Shown here: positions 35,113 to 46,076 of the stretch, piece after piece
How the letters are laid out: each line of letters opens with the position of its first letter
Numbering within the stretch: position 1 is the stretch's first letter
Assembly: GCA_030998225.1 (NCBI GenBank)
Contig: JAPYXD010000469.1
Location: 620,001-684,000, forward strand
Source: Diplolepis rosae
Taxonomy: Eukaryota; Arthropoda; Insecta; Hymenoptera; Diplolepididae
Direction: 5' to 3'
Length of the DNA stretch: 64,000 nt
Notes under the pieces: model-generated
What the model saw: only the letters and a program-made list of their open reading frames with translations
The model's database searches: none
What the model was told of the DNA's origin: nothing
Translations under genes and position numbers: made by a program

Positions 35113-35610
35113 AGTATATAGTAAAGAAAAGAAACTAAGAAAGATTGAGTAAATACAAAATATTAGTATTTTATTGAGTTACAAAATTATGGAATTGATG
35201 TGTTTTCAAATAAAGTGGTAGATTGTATTGACCCTTGATTTAATTTATAAAACGTGGAACGCTTTCATTGGCTTTAGGGTCCATAAATGAAGAAGTCTAT
35301 TTAATCAGACGTTTCGGCTCTAATCAGAGCCCTCATTAGTAATATTTATTAAAATCTAGAAAATACAAAAAAGGTGGTGTCGCTAATTTCACATACTTTT
35401 TTTGAAATAAATAAAGTACTTGACATATCATACAAAAAAGAGTGCTTGATGTGATTATTTAAATTTGTAATGGAAAATGGAAAGTTTGGATATATGATCA
35501 GGAAAAGAGTTATTAATTTTGATCTTCCCTATTATAAAACACTTTACATAGATATGCTTCATATCTTAGAATAGATTGCAGGGATTCCTTGAGAAACCAT
35601 AAAGTTATAC
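35113..35610. other. Segment holding a Penelope-type repeat end
   Basis: No gene. The TTGGCTTTAGGGTCCATAAA block (35270) matches TTGGCTTTAGGGTCCAGAAA at 10752. Together with the hammerhead below, this marks a second copy of that repeat end. Confidence 0.5.
35311..35339 (-). ncRNA. Hammerhead ribozyme-like motif
   Basis: Minus strand CTAATGA (one change from CTGATGA), stem II GGGCTC/GAGCC with a TGATTA loop, then GAAAC. The flanking TAAAT and ATTTA could form stem I. It shares flanking sequence with the motif at 10804-10831. The core change should reduce or abolish self-cleavage. Confidence 0.5.
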
Positions 35611-35612
35611 AC

Positions 35613-35931
35613 TTAATTTTGAAACCAAAATAAATAAACATTGGCGAGGATCTCATCGCGGAGTTTTTGAACAATTCCAGATGCAGTTTTTTTGACATCC
35701 TTTGTAGATTTGCGTTTAATGATTTTATCAACACGTACAGTCGTTTTTCGTGGTCTACCAGATCGTGGAAGGTTCGATAGACACTTAGTAGTAGCAAATT
35801 TTTCGATTATGCTATTCACAGTACATTTACCAATTTTTAATAAGCAGCAATTTCGCGAGATGCCTTTCCTTGTTCAGAAAGTTTTATCACGGCTTCTCGA
35901 ATTTGATAATTCGTATGTTTCGACATATTGA
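35613..35931 (-). pseudogene. Tc1-type transposase N-terminal fragment
   Basis: The minus strand starts MSKHTNYQIREAVIKLSEQG and continues SREIAAY, then after a frameshift TVNSIIEKFATTKC, LSNLPRSGRPRKTT and a KKTASGIVQKLRDEI tail. This is the bipartite helix-turn-helix DNA-binding region with the GRPRKTT hinge of Tc1 transposases. The catalytic domain is absent. Confidence 0.75.
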
Positions 35932-36753
35932 CCTAGAAGAATGACTTGATGTCGAACATGAAACGCTAGACGAATATAAACAAACCAAGTAGCGGACCCG
36001 GCGGAGTTCTCAGAAATATATGAACACAGTTGCCCAATACATATGCACACGTAAATATGAAATATGAACGATAGAAACAATAAACGCTTGTTTTCAAAAG
36101 TTGTTATCTACCTTATTCTTTAGTTAAAAATAAAGAAAATAAAACTGTACTTGCAGAACACGCTATTACCTTCAAGCATTTTAGTATGCTTGAAAGGATC
36201 TCAGACTCAGTGTCAAGAAGACACCTGTGGGATATTCACTCCATTGCATTCACACCTGTGAGGATTACTTACGGGAACTTAAAGAACTCTTAAGGTACCG
36301 AACACAGAATTCGTAAATCAAGATAGTCCCATAATAGTAAATAACGAAGAAATGGCCGTAGTCATACCCAACAGCCAGCACTTATCCCTACGCGACGGGC
36401 TAGAGGTGGCCCCTTTCTTCGATGGGAGTAACGTCCCATTCTCACATTTTATTGAGGGTTGCATGGAGGAAAAGGCAATGCGACCGACAGCTGCAGCTCA
36501 AGAAAACCTCGCAAGATTATTAAGAGGTAAATTATCTGGAGACGCTAGAAAATGTATTTTCGGTTCAACTTATGCGACTATAGAAGAACTAATGGAAAAA
36601 CTAAAAAGGGTATATACTCCTGCCAAAAGCGTATACCAGTTGCAAGGAGAATTAGATAATACATTTATGTGGGAAAAAGAAAATGAATTTTCCTATGCCG
36701 CTAGGATAAAAGAAATTGCCGGCAAAATCGAAGATGCTCACTTCTGCACTGCG

Positions 36754-37525
36754 TAGAAATAAAGGGTTTCCCAATAGGGGTGATATGATTTTGAATGTCC
36801 CTATCGGGCTCATTTGAACTGAAATTTTTGACGTCTGCTGTCAGTTGTCATCAGTAAGGTTTGCCATTTAATCGTGAGTAGTTTCACGCTTCCACAACGT
36901 TTGAAAATTGTCCAATTATTTTATCAAAATTCGAGAAGTTTTGTCGGTGTTGAAAGAGAATATCGTGCAAAATATGGTCGTCATTCTGCTCCATCCGCGC
37001 TCTCAATTCGTCGAATAATCGATAAGTTGGAGAGTGAATTTACTCTATTGGATACTAAGCCTAAAAATCGTATGCGTAACGCACGTTCTACACAGAATAT
37101 AGCCGCCGTACAGGCCAGTATCGAGGAAAACCGTGAATTGTCCGTGCCACGCCGATCTCAGGAATTGGGCCTGTCCAGGATGACTACCTGGCGTATTTTG
37201 CGATTGGATCTTGGCCTGCATCCCTATAAGATGATTCTGGCCCAAGAACTGAAACCTAATGACCATCGTTTGCGTCGGGAGTTCGCGGATTGGGCTCTGG
37301 AATCAATTGAAAATCATCCCAATTTTCATCAAAAAATCATCTTTTCTGATGAGGCGCATTTTTGGCTCAAGTCTCGGGGGACATTTGGCCGATATATTGT
37401 TTAAATCATAAATGGCATAGAATATCCAATATAATAAAAAAGATTTCGATCAATTCCGAATGAATATTCAGTGTTTTTTTTCAATTTCAAAACATATCAC
37501 CCTTATTGGGAAACCCTTTAGAAAT
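36754..37525 (+). mobile_element. 758-bp transposon inside gag, 7-bp flanking repeat
   Basis: The ends AAAGGGTTTCCCAATAGGGG and CCTTATTGGGAAACCCTT are inverted repeats at 36761 and 37518. TAGAAAT flanks both sides (36754-36760 and 37519-37525). The reading gives a 7-bp duplication, or 6 bp if the element ends in CCCTTT. This does not fit the TA duplication of ordinary Tc1/mariner elements. It carries one transposase fragment. Confidence 0.7.
36874..37404 (+). pseudogene. Tc1/mariner-like transposase (DUF4817-type), truncated
   Basis: 176 codons: an N-terminal helix-turn-helix (LPQRLKIVQLFYQNSRSFVG), a second one with VPRRSQELGLSRMTTWRILR, the HPYKMILAQELKPNDH linker, and the first catalytic motif IIFSDEAHFWL. 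The frame then jumps to unrelated sequence and ends. The second and third acidic residues are deleted. The related gene at 38669-39543 shares RRSQELN, PYKVQLVQQLKPLDH and IIFSDEAHF, so both belong to one family, which I recognise as insect 'Tc3-like' transposases with a DUF4817 domain. Confidence 0.7.
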
Positions 37526-37680
37526 ACGAATTATGTTATATACAAATTGAAGAATCAACGATAATAATAATAAAAAAGTCCTGAGAATGTAGACAAATGC
37601 GTGTGAAAAGTGTTTCCAACGCGGTCATTTAGCTGCGAACTGCCGAAACCCAGTAAGAAATAAAAAATACAAATAATGAT

Positions 37681-38127
37681 ATTAGATTAAGTACCTTACC
37701 GTATTGTTCTTATTCTACAACTAAACATACGTTATCAAAGAAATTTTCCTTTATTCTTTAGAAATTCAAATTATTAATAAAAAAAAATGTATTATTAACT
37801 CCAAATATAATGAATGTTTTGCATCAAACAGATGTAAACTGCGTCAAACTCAAATTATGTGAACAAAAAATATATGCTAATTATATAACAAACTGAGAAA
37901 ATAATATTTTTTTATGACTAAATTTGAAATCATGCAAATTAAAAGCAATGTACTCTTTTTCCGAAGATTCCATAGCGGATGCATCACCCCCGCGCTCGAA
38001 CTATGGTGGGAGGTGTCACTTCCCGCGATGTATTTGAATGTAGCATAGGCACAGGCTAGGTCTGGGAAAATCTGGGGAAATTGCTAAAGAGAGAGAAAAC
38101 CACCTATAGCAAAGAGAGGTATAACTG
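37681..38127. other. Unassigned AT-rich segment
   Basis: No gene. It may be further decayed LTR-retrotransposon sequence between the gag remnant and the LTR-like block that follows. Confidence 0.3.
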
Positions 38128-38640
38128 TTACGTCCCGAGCTAAAGCGAGGGTAGGTTGGGAAAATTAGGGAAAGGGAGGAAAGTTTGCTGATTAAATCAA
38201 AGTGGTAAATTCTGATTATTTATATTTTTGTGTGGGATCATGGTCACTAGTCAAACCTATGCAGCTCGAGTTGTTCACAGTAATAACAAATTTGACTATA
38301 TTGCGGTGTACAAGCTTTATTAATTAAATGATAGGTATACAATAAGTTTTGAGATGCTTATGTGTATGACTTATACTACTTCTCAAGATGAGAAGGCAAT
38401 GTTAAGAATTTTATGCATTTATGAGTCAATAATACAGGTTTTGAGATGCCTATATATGTAACTCACGCATTAAAAGTGTGCGTCTATATAAGTCAATAAT
38501 ACAGGTTTTGAGATGCCTATATATGTGACTTCCGCGGTTGATTGCGTGCGTTTTATGCTAATATACTACAAGCGTTTTAAATTTGAACTATCTGTATTTC
38601 GACATTGGAAACGTCAAATACCATTCGGAAAGTGACAGAT
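38128..38640 (+). repeat. LTR-like block with 67-bp tandem repeat
   Basis: The block begins TGTTACGTCCCGAGC, which resembles the 5' end of insect gypsy-type LTRs. GTCAATAATACAGGTTTTGA occurs at 38424 and 38491, and a weaker copy lies near 38339, giving a unit of about 67 bp. No second LTR was found, so the label is tentative. Confidence 0.35.
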
Positions 38641-38668
38641 ATTCAGTAAAAAGTCTAAAATTTACGAA

Positions 38669-39543
38669 ATGGGTCGCTATTCGCTAGAAGAAAACTGGGA
38701 AATATTGAAAACTTTTTTCCAAAGTGGTGAGTCTTCAACCCAAACTGTGAGAAATTTGGCAAAAAAATGGACAGACAAAAAGTACCATCAGTTCAATTTG
38801 TGCAACAATTTGTCAAGCGTGTGCGTGAAACTGGCTCGTTGGTGGATAAACCAAAACGTCAACGTTCATTTCCCGCGCGTTCACCCGAAAATATTGCGAC
38901 TGTGGCTGAAAGTGTTAGTGAGAATCCATCCACCTCAACTCGCCGTCGATCGCAAGAATTGAACATTCCACGAACAACTTTGCGACGAATTTTGCAAAAA
39001 GACCTCGCTATGAAGCCATATAAAGTTCAATTGGTGCAGCAGCTGAAGCCGCTTGACCATCCGAGCCGTCTACAGTTCGCAGATTGGGCGGAAGATCGTT
39101 TGACCGAGGATGGTCATTTTTACCTAAAAATCATCTTTTCGGACGAGGCTCATTTCCACCTCGGTGGTTACGTTAACAAGCAGAATTGTCGCATTTGGGG
39201 CACAGAAAACCCGCACGTAATCGTCGAGAAGCCAATGCACCCAGCACGAGTCACTGTATGGTGCGGATTTTGGTCTGGTGGAATCATCGGCCCATTTTTC
39301 TTCGAAAATGAAGAAGGAACCGCTGTAACCATCAATGGTGAGCGATATCGCGCAATGTTATCCAAATTTTTCATCAAGCAAATTGAAGAGGAAGACTTGG
39401 ACAACATTTGGTTCCAGCAGGACGGCGCTACGTACCATACAGCAAACGCTACACTCAATCTTTTACACCCTATCTTCGAAAATCGCATAATCAGCAAAAG
39501 AAGTGATGTGAATTGGCCTCACAGAACCTATTTGAGGAAGTGA
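38669..39543 (+). pseudogene. Tc1/mariner-like transposase (DUF4817-type), frameshifted
   Basis: The N terminus starts MGRYSLEENWEILKTFFQSG and shifts frame near 38770 into a 258-codon frame. Visible there: SVQFVQQFVKRVRETG, RRRSQELNIPRTTLRRILQK, LKIIFSDEAHFHLGGYVNKQ with the first catalytic Asp, WCGFWSGGIIGPFFFENEEG, and IWFQQDGATYHTA with the second catalytic Asp. The frame runs into unrelated sequence after SKRSDVNWP, before the third acidic residue. Length is therefore about four fifths of the family. It sits inside the LTR-like region. Confidence 0.75.
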
Positions 39544-39559
39544 ACTTGAAAAAATATTT

Positions 39560-40150
39560 ATAAATTTTTTCTTTTTTTAATAAAACGCTACTTTATATGA
39601 AAACACAAAACTCCATAAAATTAATGACTTTTTATGAAGTCAACTTTAAATTTTTTTTATAGAGTCCGGTCTTTTTATGAAATGCGATTTTTTATAACAA
39701 AACGAATCCTCATAAAAATACTGACTTTTCATAAAGTCAACTATACAAAAATTTTATAAAGTTTAGTCTTTTAATAACAAAAAGTTTTTTATAAAAATAG
39801 AAAACTTTATAAAACTTTCATAAGGTTTACTATATACAAAATTGGTACATTTATTCAGTTTTCATAAAATTACATTATTAATACTCATAATGTATACATT
39901 TTTTATAATATTCACTTTATAAAAAAACTATATGAAAATTTTACAAAGTTGAGAATTTTTATAAAGAATCGTACCTTTATAAAAAGACAAAACTTTATAA
40001 AAGTCAGTGATTTTATAAAGTTTTGTATTTTTATAAAAAAACGCATTTCATAAAGACAATTTTTATAAAAATTTTCATAAAGTTGACTTCATAAAAAGTC
40101 ACTAATTTTATAAAATTTTTATTTTAAAAAAGTGGCTTTATAATGTTTTT
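39560..40150. repeat. AT-rich palindrome built of TTTATGAAGTCAACTTT-like units
   Basis: TGACTTTTTATGAAGTCAAC at 39626 is mirrored by GTTGACTTCATAAAAAGTCA at 40082. The space between is filled with degenerate TTTATAAA/AAAGTT units in both orientations. This gives a foldback of about 590 bp immediately after the truncated transposase. Confidence 0.65.
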
Positions 40151-40440
40151 AATTACTAAGGACCATCTGTACCGAGGTGATCCTTATATAAGATACCGAT
40201 GAAATTACGAATATCGAAGGGTCAATTCGTGACAACGACAGTATGACTTGCGGACGGAGTGATTACCGACGTTAAAATCTTGAAGACTGAACAGCTACTA
40301 TCGAAAAGATAACCTCCAGAAATAAATCTGGGGTTTATATATTATTAATTTTTTCTATAGTGGGAGAGTGCCTGCTAATTTATAGATCGGCACGTACAAT
40401 GATAAATTGTTGATCGGCACGCGTCTGACGGCTATGTTAC

Positions 40441-40483
<43 letters not shown>

Positions 40484-41019
40484 ACAGGTCGATGCAATTG
40501 TACTGAGTTATAATTGCACTGACTCATCTATTATTTTATAACTTGGTTTATATTCTTATAGTATTTATGAAATACATGATTTTTTAGTGTCTATATTTTG
40601 AAATATTATTTAAGCTAGTTTGCGGATCCCCAATAATGTGATTGATCATCCATTATTGGTTATCGCTGATTATTATGTGCTGTTCTTTGATTACTATTAT
40701 TAATCATTTAACGGCTGTTCTCAACAATAATGAATGTTATTGTTATTTTCGTTAAATAATTATTAATGTTTTATTGGCTTGGTTTTCTACATTACCGACG
40801 GTAAGGTAGTTTTCCTATTTTATGCAACTCAACTGCCTTGTCGATCTTCAGGTAATTATCCTATCGACAAGTAGTTATCGTCGCAGTGATGTGATTTACG
40901 TTCGTTAATCGCCTGGTTGTATGCCGGGTTGCCTTGCTGTAGGCGCGATTTTAAATTTTGTTAATTTTTACGGGATCTTAGACACAGTGTCAAGAAGAAT
41001 AGTTGTTATATCCTTGTCA
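40151..41019. other. Unassigned segment with (TA)n microsatellite
   Basis: A perfect TA run occupies about 40444-40479. The rest resembles LTR or leader sequence: GGATCTTAGACACAGTGTCA at 40973 matches the gag leader at 36198. No coding frame is visible. Confidence 0.45.
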
Positions 41020-42479
41020 CGTAGGATAGGAAACGACGTAATTTCTGATGTAGTTTCCTAACATCGTTTTCAAAACCTCTTTTTTACATCTATAAATCTA
41101 ATATTTATAAACATGAATCGTATATGTAATAATAATAATAATAATCTATTCTTTGTCTTTAAATCAATAATTTTAAAAAATTAGTATATTGTGCAACCAG
41201 GGAAAAAAATGTATTTTGCGAATGTGGAGTTTGATGCTCGAGCAAATTGAGAGTAACAACTACACGAGTAAAATTAATGTTTTTCCCGTGTCGCACACGA
41301 TTTTTTTTCTACTAGCGGGTCAGAAAATGGATTTGTTTGCCCCGCACGGGGATATAAAATCCACTTTATGACCCTCTGGTAGGAAAAATAATATCCTTAC
41401 AATTCAAATAATAACAAGAATTCATTTCCATAAATATGAGATTAATAAATGTAAAAAAGAGGTTTTGCACACAATGTAGGAAAGTACGTGGAAAACTACG
41501 TCGAGAAAGACGTAGAAAACCAAATTCTAAAACGCCTTGTCCAAAGAGAAATAAACCGATCGTGGATATAAAAAGGGAATAATCTTGTTCTTAATTATCT
41601 CTCCTAATTTTATGAATATAAATAAATCAACTCTGATGAATGAGATTCGCTCCAATTACGTTGACTTGATATGAAGGAAAACAATTGAACCTATAAATTG
41701 TAGACCACCTTGGTGTTACTGAAAAAATTAAGTTTTTTAAATCAGTGAATGTTTCACTTTGCCATGACGAAAAACTTGTATTCTAGTGTGCATTACATTT
41801 ATAAACAAAATTGGATTTATTTTGATGAAAGGAAATTTTCAAGTTTGATATTATAGACCTTAGTTTGTCAAAAGTAGGTCTCACAACATTTGACAAAATA
41901 GAAAAGTGACTTGGATTGAATAAAAAAAAGAATGAAAGTTACTTGATGACCAAAGTTTCTTTTATTTAGGGAAGACTTGACATGACTAAGTTGATAGAGA
42001 CAGTGGGTCTTCCTAGTTATTTGAAGAGTGGTCAAAAAATTTATTTTTCTGTATTTCTGATATATATTTTATTGGAAGACTCTAATAAGGTAAATGTACC
42101 AGTCCTCGGACAGTTAAGACATCAGAGCGGAAAAAATAATTAACCTTTCCATGAAATTGCTATCTATTGTTCATTTATCATAGTAGAAATATTAGGGATA
42201 TCATTTTCTTCACAAAAATATACTTGATAATGGTTTTGAGTCATCAATTTTGATAATATAAAAGAATTATGATGATTGATACACGTGTGCCAGTCCCCGG
42301 ACAAGTCAAATGTGATTGCGTGAGTGGCCGAAAATGCATGCTCGAGTCTCCGGACAAGATAATTATTAAAAGTACATTAATTGAAACAATATATAACACG
42401 TTTATTTTTGTTTTTAACGAACTTTTTGATACAATCAATCAATATTTGTGTTAAACAAAAATTATTTCATTATTGAATT

Positions 42480-42912
42480 ACAACGCATACGAGCGCTAGT
42501 CATCGTTAATATCTTCGTCGATTGCTTTGTCCTTTTCTGTCTTCTTCCCCTTGGTCAGTGTTTGATTCTCAACTGCTTCTGCTTTTCGATTTTCTTGTCT
42601 TCGTTTGTTCTTTTCAGCTTTTTCCTCTCTTTTGATCCTTGCTTTCGTTTCGCTTTTTCAATCTGCTTCTCTTTCTTAATCCTCTCAAACTCAGCACGCT
42701 CCTCCGTCTTTTTCTTCGCTTATTCTATTGCTTTCTCCTTCTTAATTTTTGCCAACACTGGTTTTCCTTCTTGTTGCTGTTTTCTCAGCTTTACCCTTTC
42801 TTCTTTTTCAAGCTGAATTGCGAGTTTCTTTTCCTCATGATCTCTATACCATTTCATCCAACCGTCTCCCGTTGCAGCGTAAGGTTGAGAATGTTTGTCA
42901 ACTTTTTTCTTC
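42480..42912 (-). pseudogene. Charged coiled-coil tail, possibly pogo-type transposase
   Basis: The minus strand reads ATGDGWMKWYRDHEEKKLAI, then QLEKEERVKLRKQQQEGKP and a long Lys/Glu/Arg run with at least one stop. Such tails occur at the C terminus of pogo/Tigger-like transposases, and the element's ends agree, but no DDE domain or CENP-B helix-turn-helix is left. The assignment is therefore tentative. The overlapping plus-strand frames rich in Phe/Ser/Cys are antisense shadows. Confidence 0.35.
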
Positions 42913-42944
42913 TTATTTGTTGGTTGCGATAGTGAAGGGCAAAC

Positions 42945-43663
42945 AATAGTATATTACGTGCCTAGGCGCACAATGAGGGTTATTGCGCGACGAGCGACAA
43001 TGCTCGCAGGAGATCGAAGCCAAGGCGTAGCCGAGACGAAGCCGAGACGAATCCGAGGCGCGATCCGTCCTGCGAGCATTGTCGCGAGTCTCGTAATTTC
43101 CCAAATTGTGTGCATTGGCACGTATTCTATTTTATGTGACTTCGGTGCGTATACGAGTTTTTACGCTACAGTTGAGAGTAGCGTAATGTTGTGTATTACG
43201 ATACAGAGGAATCTAATGTAAAATTGAACTACGCATGCGCCTATTACGATACATCGGAGCGTAATCTTCTTCTTATTCTTATTCTTCTTCGTACAGCGTT
43301 GGCACCGTACTGACAAAGCATTGTACATTTGAACTGCACATGCGTCTATTACAATACGCTACTACTACACAAAATCGAGAAATTCAAAATGGCCGGAAGT
43401 ATTCGCGGAATGTCAAGTGAGATGGGCGATAATCACGGCAATTTCGACCTTTTCAGATTGGATTCGAGTGTACGCATAAAAACTCGTATATGCGCCGAAG
43501 TCACATAAAATAGAATATGTGACAATGCATACAATTCGGGTAATTACGAGACTCGCTTAAAATGCTCGCAGCACTGATCGCGCCTCGGCTTTGATCTCCT
43601 GCGAGGATTGTCGCTCGTCGCGTAATAACCTTCATTATGCACCTAGGCACATAATATACTATT
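42945..43663. mobile_element. NRF1-site MITE family, copy A
   Basis: The ends AATAGTATATTACGTGCC and, inverted, AATAGTATATTATGTGCC begin long terminal inverted repeats of about 290 bp that contain GCGAGCATTGTCGCGAGTCT and GTGACTTCGG blocks. A short GAGACGAAGCC tandem repeat lies at about 43027-43055. The centre has GCGTAATGTTGTGTATTACG and an ACGCATGCGC motif near 43227. There is no transposase. It is nested in the pogo-like element. Copies at 45344, 57894, 58528 and 58943 define the family. Confidence 0.75.
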
Positions 43664-44351
43664 ACAGCATAAAAAGTCAATAACTTTTCGATTGTCGGCG
43701 ACTGGCACAACACAAAAAGGTTGCGGCACTAGTCTTGGTGATTGTGTCGGAGGACTGGCACATTGGCATGTTACGTGATCCAGTGTCCGGATTGTTTATT
43801 TAGTAACATAAGAATAATAAAATCTTTAAAAAAATAAATACATTGTATGCGAAATTCATTTTTACAAAGTATACATGCATTACTTCTTTCATACCGTAAA
43901 AATTGAGGTGTATATTTCCTTATGAAATTCAATCTGTTTCTAACGAAAACAATAAGCGCGTAATATTTTCTGAGAAATAATTGACATCGACTTACACAAT
44001 ATTGATTTTTTTTTAAGCTATTGCTCAAGAAAACAAAATGTTTCGTGTCATCTTTACTTCTTAACTACAGCTTACTTAAAAAAAAATTTCAGTAAAATTT
44101 ATTAATTATTCATTTAACAAAAGTTGGAAACGATTGACTTTGTCCGGACTCTGGCACATGTCCGAGGACTAGTACATTTACTTTATATCAATAAATTAAA
44201 AGTGAAATCGTAATATAAGTACAAGAGTAAATTTAAATTGAAACCCAGTTCACCTTCGAAGTACAATACAAAAACCGGAAAGCAAACACGTAACAAATAC
44301 GTCAGACAATCTTTCAAAATTTGTTACTGAAAATGTCAATAATTGTAATAG

Positions 44352-44684
44352 ACTGGCGGCAGGGACGGATCCAGGAGGATGGTCCTGGGGGTCCGTACCC
44401 CCCCCCCCCCCCCCAAATATCAGACTCCCTCAAATCTCAATACCCGTACAGCACACGGTCCTTCAACCGTAAGAGACGGTCTCCGGATTTGTGGAAATGA
44501 AACTCAAATAACGCAAATAAACACATAATTTAATAAGCAATCACTAGCGAAAAAATTCGAGTTTGTCTAACACAATTCTAACGTCACGTTTTGTGAAAGC
44601 CAAAATATCTTTTATTTTTAAATTTTTCGATCGGACCCCCCCCCCCCCCCAAATTTTTTTTCTAGATTCGTCCCTGGCTGGCGG
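44352..44684. mobile_element. hAT-type MITE with 8-bp target duplication
   Basis: The element runs 44360-44676 with ends CAGGGACGGATCCAGGA and TCTAGATTCGTCCCTG. The 8-bp flanks ACTGGCGG and GCTGGCGG differ by one base. The empty-site sequence is seen in the second ACGT-module copy near 57139, where the insert is absent. Long C runs occur at 44398-44414 and 44637-44650. No coding region. Confidence 0.85.
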
Positions 44685-45343
44685 TATCTCTCTCTAACTG
44701 GAGATGCTATCTATCTTGCTGATTTCTCTCTTCTAAAAATTAGAGAGGTGAATTTCGGACGTAGAAAACTACGTCGGCAATCTCGTTGTTTCCTATCCCG
44801 ATTCCCGATGTAACGTCGTTCCCTACGTAGCTAACTACTTCGTTTCTAACGTCGAGTCTTATGTAGCTTCCTTCGCCTTTTTCTATGTAGCTAACTACAT
44901 CGTTTCTAACGTCGTTTCTTATGGGGATTCCTACGTCTATTTTATGTAACATTTTACGTCATTTCTTGTGTCAGAATTTTAAATAGGGTCATTTAATAAA
45001 ATCGCACCGTTTTTGAAAAATTGTTGTTTTGTTAAGATATTATTTTCCATAAATACTAGATTAATAAATTTAAAGGAAAAGGTTTGCAAAAAATGTAAGA
45101 AATAATGTAGGATAGTACGAGGAAAACTACGTAAAGAAAGCTGAAGGTAACTATGGAGGACATTACGTCGTTTCCTATCCTGATTTCCGGAATAACGTCG
45201 GTTCCTACGTACCTAACTACATGGTATATAACGACGTTTCGGAGGTAGTTTACCACGTCGTTTCTGACGTGAAAATTTTAAATAGGGTCACTTATTAGAA
45301 TCGAACCGGTATTGAAAACTTGGTGTTTTTTTAAGTTAAAAGT

Positions 45344-45883
45344 TTTTATGTGCCTCAGGCGCATAAACGCGTATTTATGCTGCAGTTGGGAGTAGCGTAA
45401 TGTTGTGTATTACGATTCAGAGGAACATAATGTAAAAATTTAACTGCGCATGCGCCTATTACGATACAGCGGAGCGTAATCTTCTTTTTTTCTTCTTCTT
45501 CTTCGTACAGCGCTGGCACCCTACTGACAAAGCCTTGTGCATTTGAACTGCGCATGCGTCTATTACAATACGCTACTGCTACACAAGATCGAGAAAATCA
45601 AAATGGCCGGCAGTAGTCGCAAAATGTCAAGTGAGGTGGGCGATAATCACGGCAATTTCGACCTTTTCAGACTCGATTCGAGTGCACGTAGAAAAACTTG
45701 TAAATGCGCCGAAGTCACATAAAATAGAATTTGCGCCAATGCACACAATTCGGGTAATTACGAGACTCGCTCAAAATGCTCGCAGGACTGATCTCGCTTC
45801 GACTACCCCTTGGCTTCGATCTCCTGCCAGCACTGTCACTCGTCGCGTAATAACCTTCATTATGCGCCCCGGCGCATAACATA
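45344..45883. mobile_element. NRF1-site MITE family, copy B
   Basis: This copy starts TTTTTATGTGCCTCAGGCGC at its short end and finishes with the long end (CATTATGCGCCCCGGCGCAT). The internal TGCGCATGCGC at 45445-45455 and a second at 45549 match NRF1/Ewg-type palindromic sites. A CTTCTTCTTC tract and a short AAAATGGCCGG segment are conserved between copies. It is about 540 bp, in opposite orientation to copy E. Confidence 0.75.
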
Positions 45884-46076
45884 CAGTACAGTAGGAAAGT
45901 ATTAGAACAAGATAATAAAAAAAGTTGTTTTCGGCAGTTTATCGTATCATTTATTCAAATATTATTTACATATACGCGGTAGTTTTGCACGTCCAATGTA
46001 TATTTATGATTCGAAGACAGTTTTAATGCACTTTACTGAAATTTTCATCAAAATTTATAAGGAAACAGTGAATATG

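Larger units (their letters stand above)
36352..37675 (+). pseudogene. Gag polyprotein remnant with zinc knuckle
   Basis: The first frame (36352-36756) encodes 134 residues: FFDGSNVPFSHFIEGCMEEK, LARLLRGKLSGDARKCIFGS, then ELMEKLKRVYTPAKSVYQLQ, which are typical of retroelement gag capsid regions. It stops at the border of the 758-bp insert. Beyond the insert, around 37590-37660, ACEKCFQRGHLAANCRNP gives a CCHC nucleocapsid knuckle in another frame. The order gag capsid then knuckle supports one original gene, broken by the insertion and at least one frameshift. Confidence 0.65.
36100..37680 (+). mobile_element. LTR-type retrotransposon gag remnant
   Basis: A leader (36180-36351, with GGATCTCAGACTCAGTGTCA) precedes a gag frame that resumes beyond a Tc1-like insertion. 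The leader motif recurs at 40973 as GGATCTTAGACACAGTGTCA, which suggests a second copy of the same element end. Complete LTRs, protease and polymerase are not visible. Superfamily (Ty3/gypsy-like) is inferred from the gag style only. Confidence 0.5.
42091..44180 (-). mobile_element. Pogo-like element with subterminal repeats
   Basis: The ends TAAATGTACCAGTCCTCGGACA and, inverted, TAAATGTACTAGTCCTCGGACA give 20-plus-bp TIRs, with a TA duplication possible. Copies of CCAGTCCNCGGACA-like sequence recur near both ends (about 42289, 42341, 43743, 44142), as subterminal transposase sites do. The only coding trace is a Lys/Glu-rich tail on the minus strand. A further MITE (42945-43663) is nested inside. 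Confidence 0.6.
41020..45340. mobile_element. ACGT-module repeat, copy 1, carrying nested insertions
   Basis: An unclassified repeat with many short hairpin-forming modules of the type GTAGGAAACTACGT and TTTCCTAACGTCG. Its sequence aligns, with interruptions, to a second copy at 56425-57418: 41030-41710 matches 56510-57000, and 44270-44990 matches 57050-57418. The interruption is explained by a pogo-like element (42091-44180) and a hAT MITE (44360-44676). A partial third module repeat occurs at 45040-45330. The short open frames with repeated 'DVVSYV'-like words are just translation of the modules. I do not recognise a superfamily. Confidence 0.6.

Noticed and set aside
38330..38540. Possible CRISPR-like repeat array
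   Set aside because: Only about three diverging units of 67 bp with no constant spacer structure, in a eukaryotic retroelement context.
42448..42949. Phe/Ser/Cys-rich plus-strand frames resembling membrane proteins
   Set aside because: They are antisense to a Lys/Glu-rich minus-strand coiled-coil remnant.
44740..45256. Frames with repeated DVVSYV/RNDV words
   Set aside because: Periodic translation of ACGT modules, with no evidence of a protein.
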